Assembly (NCBI RefSeq): GCF_014649395.1
Contig: NZ_BMSY01000009.1
Span: 248,001-312,000, forward strand
DNA: 64,000 nt
DNA from: Streptomyces aureoverticillatus
GTDB lineage: Bacteria > Actinomycetota > Actinomycetes > Streptomycetales > Streptomycetaceae
Direction of reading: 5' to 3'
Part shown: positions 48,340-56,415 of the stretch, piece by piece
Layout: each line of letters begins with the position of its first letter
Position numbering within the stretch: position 1 is the first letter of the stretch
Program-made: the position numbers and the translations under genes
The notes under the pieces: model-generated
The model's database searches: none
What the model was told of the DNA's origin: nothing
What the model saw: the letters and a program-made list of their open reading frames with translations, nothing else

Positions 48340-49248
48340 ATGGACGGACAGAGCAGGCTCGGCGCGTTCCTGCAGTCCCGCAGGTCACGGCTGCGGCCGG
48401 ACGACCTCGGGCTCAAGACGTACGGCGAGCGGCGCCGCGTACCGGGGCTGCGCCGTGAGGAGCTGGCCCTGCTCGCGGGAGTCAGCGCCTCGTACTACAC
48501 CCGGCTCGAACAGGGGCAGTCCCACAACGCCTCGCCGGAGGTCCTGGACGCCCTCGCCCGCGCCCTCGGCCTGGACGAGTCGGAGCGCCGCCACCTGCAC
48601 GACCTGGCGGCGAGCGCCGCACGACGCCACCATGGCCTGCGCCGTCCACCCGACGAAGACGTCAGCGACGCCACCCGGCACCTCCTGGACGCCCTCGCGG
48701 ACGTACCGGCCGTGGTCCTCGGCCGCCGCACCGACGTCCTCGCCTGGAACGCCCTCGGCCACGCGCTGTTCGCCGCCCACCTGCCCACCGACGGCCCCGA
48801 GGACGCCGCGAGCCGCCCCAACATGGCCGCGCTCGTCTTCCTCGACCCGGACACGCGCGCGCTGTACGCCGACTGGGAGACGAAGGCGCGGTCGGTGGTC
48901 GCCAACCTCCGCGAGGTGGTGGGGCGCCACCCCGACGACGCGCGGCTGGCCTCCCTTATCGGTGAACTGACGATGAAGAGCGCCGAGTTCGGCAGCCTGT
49001 GGGCGGACCACCAGGTACGGGCCTGCGACGCGACGCCGCACGCCATGCACCACCCGCTGATCGGCGCCGTCACCGTCACCCAGCAGGCCCTGCGCACCGC
49101 GGACGACCAGACCGTCGTGGTCGCGCACACGGTACCCGGGTCGCCGTCCCGCACGGCCCTGGCCCTCCTCGCCGACCGGGGCGGCGCAGCTCAGGGAGCC
49201 GGGCGCGGTGGGGCCGGAGTCCTAGGACCGGCGAAGCCGAAGCCCTAG
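48340..49248 (+). CDS. XRE-family regulator with MmyB-like ligand domain
   Basis: A 302-residue regulator. HTH: LRREELALLAGVSASYYTRL followed by EQGQSHNASPEVLDALARAL, with the GERRRVPGLRREE lead typical of the actinobacterial MmyB-like group. The C-terminal domain (residues 100-270; LDALADVPAVVLGRRTDVLA, WNALGHALF) is the PAS-like MmyB ligand-binding fold, reported to bind fatty-acid-like ligands. ATG 48340 lies at the HTH. Divergent from the MBL/esterase operon, which it probably controls, perhaps sensing an ester or lipid. The last residues GPAKPKP and the stop lie in a 23-bp repeat. Confidence 0.88.
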   Translation: MDGQSRLGAFLQSRRSRLRPDDLGLKTYGERRRVPGLRREELALLAGVSASYYTRLEQGQSHNASPEVLDALARALGLDESERRHLHDLAASAARRHHGLRRPPDEDVSDATRHLLDALADVPAVVLGRRTDVLAWNALGHALFAAHLPTDGPEDAASRPNMAALVFLDPDTRALYADWETKARSVVANLREVVGRHPDDARLASLIGELTMKSAEFGSLWADHQVRACDATPHAMHHPLIGAVTVTQQALRTADDQTVVVAHTVPGSPSRTALALLADRGGAAQGAGRGGAGVLGPAKPKP

Positions 49249-49289
49249 GAACGGCGAAGCCGTAGTCCTAGGGCCGGGGAACGGGAGCC
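49221..49289 (+). repeat. 23-bp tandem repeat with CCTAGG, across the XRE stop
   Basis: CCTAGGACCGGCGAAGCCGA begins copy 1 (49221-49243); copies 2 (49244-49266) and 3 (49267-49289) follow with changes. The stop TAG of the XRE gene (49246-49248) is in copy 2. Each copy begins with the palindrome CCTAGG, which provides TAG on both strands. The unit is not a multiple of three. Confidence 0.85.
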
Positions 49290-49341
49290 GTCCCTTCCCT
49301 GGTTGGTGGCCCCACGCGTCACGGGCGGCGAGACTTGCCCC

Positions 49342-50139
49342 ATGGATACCGCACAGACAGCCGCCTATCTGCGACGCATCGGCGTCGAACGCCCCGCCGC
49401 CCCGACCGCGTCGGCCCTGCGCGAACTGCACCTCGCGCATCTGCGCAGCGTCCCCTTCGAGAACCTCTCCATCCACCTCGGCGAGGAGGTCGACCTCACG
49501 GAGCGGGACCTGCTCGCCAAGATCGTCGACCGGCGGCGCGGCGGGTTCTGCTACGAACTCAACGGCGCCTTCGCGGCGCTGCTCGCCGCGCTCGGCTTCG
49601 AGGTCACGCTGTTGCAGGCCCGGGTGTACGGCGACGACGGCCGGCCGGGCATTCCGTACGACCATCTGGCGCTGCGGGTACGGGCCGAGGACGGCGGTGA
49701 CCTGCTGGCCGACATCGGCTTCGGTACGCACAGCCACCTGCCGCTCGACCTGTCCGAGCGTGGTGAGCAGAGCGACCCCGGCGGCACCTTCCGGATCGCG
49801 CAGGCGCCCGGCGGCGATCTCGACGTCCTCAAGGACGGCAAGCCGCAGTACGTGATCGACCAGCGTCCGCGCGCGCTGGAGGACTTCACCGTCGGCGCGT
49901 GGTACCACCGCACGTCACCGAAGTCGCCCTTCACGCAGTCGCTGGTGTGCAGCCTCGTCACCGAGACCGGCCGGGTGACGCTGAGCGGCAGCAAGCTCAC
50001 CGTCACCAACGGGACCGATCGCGACGTCACGGAGCTCGCCACGGACACCGAGGTTCTGGCGGCGTACGAGACGCACTTCGGCATCTCCCTGGAGCAGGTC
50101 CCGCAGGTGGCGAAGCCCGTACGGGTCGGCGGACGGTAA
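49342..50139 (+). CDS. nat: Arylamine N-acetyltransferase
   Basis: A 265-residue NAT. Triad: Cys in RRRGGFCYELN (about 70), His in IPYDHLAL (about 108) and Asp in LADIGFG (about 124). It transfers acetyl from acetyl-CoA to arylamines, hydrazines or, in pathway contexts, amino-hydroxybenzoyl units in polyketide amide closure. FRDxxFENL-like start is PFENLSIHLG. ATG 49342 has only GGCGAG upstream. No polyketide genes are present, so a free-standing xenobiotic/metabolite acetyltransferase is most likely. It is 131 bp upstream of a phosphatase-acetyltransferase fusion gene. Confidence 0.92.
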   Translation: MDTAQTAAYLRRIGVERPAAPTASALRELHLAHLRSVPFENLSIHLGEEVDLTERDLLAKIVDRRRGGFCYELNGAFAALLAALGFEVTLLQARVYGDDGRPGIPYDHLALRVRAEDGGDLLADIGFGTHSHLPLDLSERGEQSDPGGTFRIAQAPGGDLDVLKDGKPQYVIDQRPRALEDFTVGAWYHRTSPKSPFTQSLVCSLVTETGRVTLSGSKLTVTNGTDRDVTELATDTEVLAAYETHFGISLEQVPQVAKPVRVGGR

Positions 50140-50270
50140 CTGTCCCGGTCGCCGGGACACAGCATGGGAAGACCGCTTTGTCCAGGCCTCTTGGCGCGAA
50201 TCGCACGCCCGGAAAGACGGTGATGTTCGTCGCGGCGCGTGCGGGGCGCGCGGACGTAGGCTGCCGCACT

Positions 50271-51572
50271 GTGAAGAGACACATACCTTTCCGACGGCTG
50301 CACAACTTCCGTGACCTGGGCGGCTATGTCACTGAGGACGGCCGTGGAGTGCGGTGGGGGCAGGTGTACCGGTCCGACTCGCTGAGCAAGCTGCGGGACG
50401 CCGACTGGGACCGCTTCCTCGCCCTGGGTGTCCGCACCGTCATCGATCTGCGCTACCCGTGGGAGATCGAGGCGAAGGGCCGGGTCCCCGGGCACCCGTC
50501 GTTCGCCTACCACAACCTGAGCATCGAGCACCGCCCCTACGACCAGCCCTCGTTGGGCCCCGACGTGGCGACAGGGCCCTACCTCGCGGAACGCTATCTG
50601 GAGGTCGCGGAGGACGGCGTCAAGGAGCTGCGCCGCGCCCTCGAAGTGATCGCCGACGACGGGGCGGGGCCGGTGGTGTTCCACTGCGCCTCCGGCAAGG
50701 ACCGCACGGGCCTGCTCGCCGCCCTCGTGCTCGCCCTGCTCGGCGTCGCCGAGGCCGACATCGTCGAGGACTTCGCCCTCACCGAGCCGGCCGCGGACCG
50801 CCTCCTCGCGGACTGGCGCGCCGCCAACCCCGGCCGCGAGCAGATCTGGCCCGGCTACCCGCACGCACCCGCCGAGGTCATGGAGCTGTTCCTCGCCGGG
50901 ATGGCCGAGCGGTACGGCTCCCTGCGCGCGTACGCCGCTCATCTCCTCGGCGCCGACGACGAGTTGGTGGCCGCGCTGCGCCGGAACCTGCTCGAACCGG
51001 AGGCCGGTCCTGAGCTGTCCTTCCGGCGCGCCGACGAGTCCGACGCCCCGGTGCTCGTACGGCTGCGGGACGAGGCGGCGCGCTGGCAGATCGCACAGGG
51101 CATCGCCCAGTGGAAGCCGGGCGAGCTGGGCGAGGAGCACTTCCGCGCGCGCCTCGCGGACAGCGAGATCTGGATCGCGACGCTCGGCCCGGACGGCCCG
51201 GTCGCGGGCGCCTGGGAGCTGTGGTGGGACGACCCGGCGGCCTGGGGCCCGCAGCCGCCGACCGCCGGTTACGTGCACCGCCTGATGACCGACCGCCTCG
51301 TCGCGCCCGCGGGCACCGGGCGGCGCATGCTCGCCCACGCCGAGCGCCGCATCCTCGCCGCCGGGCGCGGCCTCTGCCGCCTGGACTGCCGCGCCAACAA
51401 CGCGCGGCTGCGGGCGTATTACGCCGCCGCCGGGTACGAGGAGGTCGGCGAGCTGCCGTCCAAGGACGGCGGCGTCGCCGGGCGGTTCGCGGTCACGCTC
51501 CTCCAGAAGCGGCTCCTCGACGACGAGCAGCCGCCGCACGGCGGGGAGCTGCGGCTCGGAGCGAGGCTCTGA
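50271..51572 (+). CDS. Tyrosine-phosphatase / GNAT acetyltransferase fusion
   Basis: A 433-residue two-domain protein. Residues 1-240 are a bacterial Tyr/lipid-phosphatase domain (RRLHNFRDLGGY, VYRSDSLSKL) with active-site loop HCASGKDRTG (Cys139, Arg145). From about residue 245 a GNAT domain follows (LSFRRADESDAPVLVRLRDE, GTGRRMLAHAERRILAAGRG, CRANNARLRAYYAAAGYEEV), including the acetyl-CoA loop. The joint is uninterrupted, so both are made as one chain. GTG 50271 is preceded by TAGGCT at 50257, suggesting a leaderless transcript; ATG 50223 is the alternative. Such a fusion could couple dephosphorylation and acetylation of one target; that is inference. The stop lies in a 36-bp repeat. Confidence 0.85.
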   Translation: MKRHIPFRRLHNFRDLGGYVTEDGRGVRWGQVYRSDSLSKLRDADWDRFLALGVRTVIDLRYPWEIEAKGRVPGHPSFAYHNLSIEHRPYDQPSLGPDVATGPYLAERYLEVAEDGVKELRRALEVIADDGAGPVVFHCASGKDRTGLLAALVLALLGVAEADIVEDFALTEPAADRLLADWRAANPGREQIWPGYPHAPAEVMELFLAGMAERYGSLRAYAAHLLGADDELVAALRRNLLEPEAGPELSFRRADESDAPVLVRLRDEAARWQIAQGIAQWKPGELGEEHFRARLADSEIWIATLGPDGPVAGAWELWWDDPAAWGPQPPTAGYVHRLMTDRLVAPAGTGRRMLAHAERRILAAGRGLCRLDCRANNARLRAYYAAAGYEEVGELPSKDGGVAGRFAVTLLQKRLLDDEQPPHGGELRLGARL

Positions 51573-51737
51573 GCCGACGGGTAGCTGCGGCTCGGAGCGA
51601 TGGCTTGTGCCGACGGGGCGCGTGGGCTCACAGCGAGGCTTTGAGCCGACGGGGCGCGTGCGCTCACAGCGAGGCTTTGAGCCGACGGGGCGCGTGCGCT
51701 CACAGCGAGGCCTTGATCCGGCGGGGCGCGTCGGCGA
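51558..51737. repeat. 36-bp tandem repeat, five copies, spanning two convergent stop codons
   Basis: Units at 51558, 51594, 51630, 51666 and 51702; copies 3 and 4 are identical, the others diverged. Copy 1 holds the stop of the phosphatase-GNAT gene (51570-51572). On the minus strand each unit is 12 codons, AHAPRRLKASL plus TGA in the best copies, in the frame of the membrane phosphatase, whose own tail (APRRIKASL, stop 51700-51702) is copy 5. Confidence 0.95.
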
Positions 51738-52503
51738 GGCGGCTGATCAGTGAGACGACGCCGGGTGGTTGCCGGCTGGTGTGCCGGTCGGCGCTCAGCA
51801 CGTAGTAGATCTGCTCCAGGGACGGCGGGCCCACGGCGACCGTGCGCAGCGCCGCCTGGCGGGGGGAGGCCTGGCCGGTGCGGACCAGATAGGCGGCGGT
51901 CATCGACCCGGTGCGGCCGACGCCCGCGCCGCAGTGCACGAAGACCGGCCCGGCCGCTTCCGCGACGACGCGCAGGAAGCGGTCCACCTGACGGCCGTCG
52001 GGGGTCTGTCCGTCGCGGATCGGCATGCGGACGACGTGCAGCCCGGCGCGCTTCGGCTGCGCGAGCGCGGCGCCGCTCAGGTCTTCCGCGCGCAGGTCCA
52101 CCACGGTGTGGATGCCGTGCGCCGCGAGGGCGCGGTAGCCGTCCGGACTGGGCGCCGAGCCGCGCCACAGCCGGTCGTCGACGGGCTGGAAGTGCTTGAT
52201 GCCGGCCAATCGGCCGTCTTCTGGGGCGTGTTCACCTGCCCAGGCCGAGACGGCGAGCACACCGAGGGCCGAGGTGAGCCAGAAGCACGTATAGCCGAGG
52301 ACGCACAGGACGACGACCTTCAGGGCCCGGCGTGTGATCGGGTGCCGGGGTTTCAGTCTGCCCCACACCCGGGCGCCGGCGGCGCGCGTGGAGGCGAGGA
52401 GGGCGACGGCACGGACGGGTGCGGCAGCGGACAACAGGTCACCACCTGACGGCGTACGCGTGGGCGCGGGCCGGATCGGGGCGGAAGGAAGGAAGCGAGG
52501 CAA
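51700..52503 (-). CDS. Membrane-anchored tyrosine/dual-specificity phosphatase
   Basis: About 267 residues. A basic N-terminal region leads to one TM (VVVLCVLGYTCFWLTSALGV, roughly 63-85), then a PTP domain: LWRGSAPSPDGYRALAAHGI, TVVDLRAEDLS and the Cys loop VHCGAGVGRTGS with Cys and Arg of CX5R in place. The domain lies on the outer side if the N-terminus is cytoplasmic, as basic residues before the TM suggest. The start is unsettled: the frame opens at a TTG (52503), and an internal TTG or GTG nearer the TM is possible. It faces the phosphatase-GNAT gene, with both stops in one tandem repeat. Confidence 0.8.
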   Translation of the reverse strand: MPRFLPSAPIRPAPTRTPSGGDLLSAAAPVRAVALLASTRAAGARVWGRLKPRHPITRRALKVVVLCVLGYTCFWLTSALGVLAVSAWAGEHAPEDGRLAGIKHFQPVDDRLWRGSAPSPDGYRALAAHGIHTVVDLRAEDLSGAALAQPKRAGLHVVRMPIRDGQTPDGRQVDRFLRVVAEAAGPVFVHCGAGVGRTGSMTAAYLVRTGQASPRQAALRTVAVGPPSLEQIYYVLSADRHTSRQPPGVVSLISRLADAPRRIKASL

Positions 52504-52663
52504 CGGGGAACGGGGAGGGGAACGGGGAAGCGCGGTGCGGGGAAGCGGAGTCGCCCCCCGCGGGGTGCCCCGCGTCTTTCAGGCTACCGGCGTCCGGCAG
52601 CCCCTGCGACCGTCTGCGACCGCCTCACCAGGCACGTTGGCCTCACCCACGCCCCCTGGCACC

Positions 52664-53590
52664 TCACTCGTCGCGGTGGGCGGGCTGCACCTGGCTCTCG
52701 CCGAGGACCCTCGCCCGGGTGCGTTGCGCTGTCGTGTCGCCGAGGCAGCCGCTGAGCCGCATCACGTCGTGCTCGGACAGGGCGGGACGTATCACACCGG
52801 CCCAGACGTCCGTCCCCAGGCGGGTCAGCGGTGCCCGCACGTTGAGGACGGCGGTGGAGCGCCGACACCGCTCCCACAGTTCGCGTGCGGCGAGCGCGCG
52901 GGCGTCCGCGCTGTCGCTGCCGCGCACCTCGACCTGGTAGACGACGGTGGTCGCGGCGGAGCCGGACGCCTTTCCCGGGCGGGTCTGCGTGGCGTCGGAC
53001 AGCGTGTCCACGAGAAGGGCGAGGAGCAGTCCGCACGCCGCGACCACGGCGGTCACGACGAACGCCCGGGCGGCGCGGGGCCGCGGCACGGCCTGCGTGT
53101 CCTCCAACTCCATTACACGACCGCCGAGTTCGGGCTGCGGTGGTGCGGTCAGCCTCGTGAGCCGGCCGGCCAGTCGGCGCTCGGCTCCGGGCCGCGCGGT
53201 GGCCGCCGAGATCTTCTGGACGATCCACGCGACGCCGGACAGCAGCACTCCGGCCGCCATCAGGACCGGTACGAAGACGTACGTGCGGTGGGCGCCGTCG
53301 GGGTCGCGCGGCTCCAGCCAGCGGAACCGTACGGAGCCCTGCTGCTCCGCGCCGGACTCGCGCAGCCTGCGCCACACCTCCTCGGTGCGCTGCCCCGATT
53401 CGGCGACCTGTCGTTCGAGGCGGCCGAGGCGGCTCAGGAGCACCGCGCACACGAGCAGGCCTTCGACGACCAGGAGCAGCACCCCGCAGATGAGGGCGCG
53501 CTGCCACTCCCAGCGGGTGAGGTAGACCACGCTGTAGGTGGCGGCCGCGGCGGCGGTGAGGCCGCCGAACAGATAGCTCACGTACCTCAT
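52664..53590 (-). CDS. Four-TM membrane protein coupled to the PEP-utilising enzyme
   Basis: A 308-residue membrane protein with TMs near 5-27 (YLFGGLTAAAAATYSVVYL), 31-52 (ALICGVLLLVVEGLLVCAVL), 103-124 (VFVPVLMAAGVLLSGVAWIV) and 175-193 (AFVVTAVVAACGLLLALLV), then a C-terminal domain of about 110 residues with a Cys pair (WERCRRS, SGCLGD). The loop between TM2 and TM3 is coiled-coil-like (RLERQVAESGQRTEEVWRRL). ATG 53590 overlaps the stop of the PEP-utilising enzyme gene by 4 bp. No family recognised; it may tether or regulate that enzyme. Confidence 0.72.
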   Translation of the reverse strand: MRYVSYLFGGLTAAAAATYSVVYLTRWEWQRALICGVLLLVVEGLLVCAVLLSRLGRLERQVAESGQRTEEVWRRLRESGAEQQGSVRFRWLEPRDPDGAHRTYVFVPVLMAAGVLLSGVAWIVQKISAATARPGAERRLAGRLTRLTAPPQPELGGRVMELEDTQAVPRPRAARAFVVTAVVAACGLLLALLVDTLSDATQTRPGKASGSAATTVVYQVEVRGSDSADARALAARELWERCRRSTAVLNVRAPLTRLGTDVWAGVIRPALSEHDVMRLSGCLGDTTAQRTRARVLGESQVQPAHRDE

Positions 53591-56037
53591 GACGCCACGC
53601 CCTCCCGGTAGTCGGGGCAGTCGGGCGGCAACGGGCCGTCACCGCCGCCGGGTCCGGACGGTGCGTCCGGCGTCGCCCTGACCCCGGACACGAACGAGCC
53701 CGCTCCGGCCCCAGCGCCGACTCCGGCTCCAGCTCCGGCTCCGGCTCCGGCTCCGGCCGAGTCCGCACCCGACCCCGCCCCGCACCCAGCCCCCTCCGCG
53801 ACGCACTCCGCCCCCTCGGCCACAGCCGCCACGCGTATCTCGTCCACCGCACCCGTCCCCCCGTCCACGGACATCCGTGTCCCCTCCGGGAACCGGTCGA
53901 GCGCGTCGGGGACGCCGACGGCTGTGGGCACGTCGTACTCGCGGGCGAGGACGGCGAGATGGGAGAGAACGCTGCCGGTCTCGGCGACCAGGGCGGCGAG
54001 GCCGGGCAGCAGGGACGCGAGGGACGGGTCGAGGGTGCGGACGACCAGGACCGGGTACCGGGGACGCTCCCCCGCGCCGTGCCACGCGGTGCCCGAGCCG
54101 AAGCCGCCGCCAGCGCCCTGTCCGACGCCGGTCGCACCAGTCCCACCGGTCCCACCGATCCCACCGGTCGCACCCGTCGCGCCCGTGGCGCCGTGCCTGC
54201 CGGGTTCGGGCACCGGCCGCCCGGCGGCAAGGCGGAACGCGGCAGGCAGCGCGGGACGGTGCGGCCTGGGCAGCCGCTCGGGCAGGTCCGCGGGCAGGCC
54301 CGACCCACCGCTCACCGCCGTCAGCTCGGCCCAGCGCAGCAGGGGCACGCGGGACGGGTCGTCGAGGAGCCCGGCCACCGTGAGGCGGTGGGCGATCTCG
54401 CGCACCATGCCGGACTGCATCTCCTGCACCCAGCGGACGCGAAGCCGCAGCCCCTCGCGGACGGGCAGCGCGGCCGCACCCCGCGCCACCCCGGCCCACT
54501 CCGTGCGGGCGGGCAGCGGTGCGCGCGGGCCGAGGGACGGCGGCAGCAGGGACAGCAGGACGGGGTGCAGGGCGATGAGCCGGGCGTCGTCGGGTTCGGT
54601 GGCACGCGCCTCGGAGAGGACGGCCAGGGCCTCACCGGCGGCCGTGGCGCCGGAGTGCTGCGCCAACAGAGCGCCGGCCAGGGCCTCCTGGGCGTGCAGC
54701 GAGGCGAGGACCGTACGGCCCCAGGAGACGGCGGCGAACAGACGACCCGTCAGCATCGACTCGGGTGGCGGCAGTTCGGTCAAGTACCGGTCCACGTCGG
54801 CCATCAGGTCGACGGCGAGCATCGGCAGGGCGACGCGCAGCCGGCCGGTCCGCCAGGCCGCGGCGGCGCGCCGGGCGCCCGGGGCGGGGTTGAGGAGGCC
54901 GAGGAAGACACCGCGGGCACCGGTGTGGCGGCGTGCGGGCGCCGCGCCGAGGAGCCCCAGGTCGGCGGCCGCGCGGCCGCCGACGGCGGTGACGACGGGC
55001 AGGCTGCGCAGCTTCCCGCGCGGGGCCGAGCCCGTGACGTCCAGGGCGAGGGTCAGGCCGTACGACATGGGGGCCAGCCACAGGTCCTCCTCCAGCGGCT
55101 GCAGGACGCCGGGGAAGGTCTCGGCCACCGGGCCCGGCCCGAGCAGGCGGGCGCGGCGCGGCGGCACGGCGGGCATCGCGGTGATGGGGCGGGTCTGGAA
55201 CAGCCACAGCCGGCCGTCGGCGGCGAAGCCGAACTCGATGTCCTGCGGGCCGCCGAACTCCCGCTGCGCGAGGCGCGCGAGGCGTACGAGGCGGCGCAGC
55301 CGCGCCCGGTCGAGCAGCCGGGCGCCGGGCGGCTCGTCGGGTTCGGCGCGCAGCAGGCGGGCGTGGCGCGTGAGGTGGTACCGCACGCCCTGGACGCTGC
55401 CGTCGACCAGCCGGTCGGGGCCGCCGGGCACCGCGCTCACGAGCATCCGGTCGTGGCGTCCCGCGAGCGGGTCGGCGCCGAACAGCACGCCGCCCGCGAC
55501 GGCGCGCACCATCGGCTGCACGAGCACGGCCATGCCGTCACCGGCGGCGCCACCGCCCTCGTCCCACGAGAGCGCGCCGACCTCGCCGCCGCCGTCGGCC
55601 TCCGCTGCCGCTCCCGCCGCACGCGGGCCTTCGTGGGGGCTTCCCGTGAGCTGCCGTGCGGGCACGCGCCGGGCCGAGCGGAACACCCGTCGCACGGCGT
55701 CGGTGAACGCCTCCCAGTCCCGCACGTCGAGCACCGTCTCGAACAGGCCCGCCAGGGACGACTCGGTGCCGTCCTCGTGCACGGAGGAGGACCGCACGAC
55801 GAGCGGCCGGACACCGTCGCCGCTCAACTCTCCCCAGGCGCGCCGGAGTTGTTGTTCACCGTGAGGTGTCGCTCCTCCGCCCCTCGCGGGTACGAGGACG
55901 AATCCCGGAAGCACCGGCAGGCCCGCGCCCGCCGCGCGGGCCAGGTGCGCCGCCTTCGCGCCCGTGAACCGCGGATCGCGGGCCTCGCGTGTGTCGAGCC
56001 CCACCACCACGAGCCGGTCCATGTCGACCTCGATCAT
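53587..56037 (-). CDS. PEP-synthase / rifampicin-phosphotransferase-like enzyme
   Basis: An 816-residue protein with the PPS/RPH architecture. The ATP-grasp part shows FTGAKAAHLARAAGAGLPVL, VVRSSSVHEDGTESSLAG and DIEFGFAADGRLWLFQTRPI. The middle begins GPVAETFPGVLQPLEEDLW. The C-terminal swivel domain has the phospho-His in TGSVLSHLAVLAREYDVPTA. It can therefore take phosphate from ATP (or PEP) via His to an acceptor, as RPH does to rifampicin. The PEP/pyruvate TIM barrel of true PEP synthase is absent, supporting an RPH-like transferase with unknown acceptor. The linker (GATGATGATG...GGTGGTG) and C-terminus (AGAGAGAGAG) are low complexity. ATG 56037 has a strong AGAGGAGGT site. It is coupled to a membrane protein. 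Confidence 0.82.
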   Translation of the reverse strand: MIEVDMDRLVVVGLDTREARDPRFTGAKAAHLARAAGAGLPVLPGFVLVPARGGGATPHGEQQLRRAWGELSGDGVRPLVVRSSSVHEDGTESSLAGLFETVLDVRDWEAFTDAVRRVFRSARRVPARQLTGSPHEGPRAAGAAAEADGGGEVGALSWDEGGGAAGDGMAVLVQPMVRAVAGGVLFGADPLAGRHDRMLVSAVPGGPDRLVDGSVQGVRYHLTRHARLLRAEPDEPPGARLLDRARLRRLVRLARLAQREFGGPQDIEFGFAADGRLWLFQTRPITAMPAVPPRRARLLGPGPVAETFPGVLQPLEEDLWLAPMSYGLTLALDVTGSAPRGKLRSLPVVTAVGGRAAADLGLLGAAPARRHTGARGVFLGLLNPAPGARRAAAAWRTGRLRVALPMLAVDLMADVDRYLTELPPPESMLTGRLFAAVSWGRTVLASLHAQEALAGALLAQHSGATAAGEALAVLSEARATEPDDARLIALHPVLLSLLPPSLGPRAPLPARTEWAGVARGAAALPVREGLRLRVRWVQEMQSGMVREIAHRLTVAGLLDDPSRVPLLRWAELTAVSGGSGLPADLPERLPRPHRPALPAAFRLAAGRPVPEPGRHGATGATGATGGIGGTGGTGATGVGQGAGGGFGSGTAWHGAGERPRYPVLVVRTLDPSLASLLPGLAALVAETGSVLSHLAVLAREYDVPTAVGVPDALDRFPEGTRMSVDGGTGAVDEIRVAAVAEGAECVAEGAGCGAGSGADSAGAGAGAGAGAGVGAGAGAGSFVSGVRATPDAPSGPGGGDGPLPPDCPDYREGVAS

Positions 56038-56415
56038 GGCCTACCTCCTCTGCCCGACCGCGCACCCCCGCCGCGCCCCGTGCCAGGCCCCGTCGCCCGG
56101 GCCGATGGGCCATGCCCCTACGCTCGTGTCGCTCGTGGCCTCTTCGCCGGCACCGGCGAAGGGCCTGGCCACACCGGCAGGTCAGGAACCATCCAGCCCC
56201 TTAGCACTGACGCGCGACCCGGCCACCGAGTTGAGCTCACACCCGTACGAATCGCGCCGAACTGTCCGTTCTCACCGGAGAACCGTCCCTGGCGGCTCCC
56301 CCGACGCACGGACCCCGGCGGATTCGACGGCCCGGCGAAGACCCGCCCTCCCTCGGTGCGGCGCCCGCGCGTTACCCTCCGGCCACCGGAAACCTGGAGC
56401 CTGGGAGGCGCAGAC
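56038..56415. promoter_or_regulatory. Divergent intergenic region with inverted repeat
   Basis: 378 bp between the PEP-utilising enzyme and a methyltransferase. It contains CTTCGCCGG-CA-CCGGCGAAG (56142-56161), a perfect 9-2-9 repeat, and no credible ORF. Confidence 0.5.

Noticed and set aside
51558..51737. Tandem repeats considered as a CRISPR array
   Set aside because: Units are contiguous with no spacers, no cas genes are present, and the unit encodes a gene tail.
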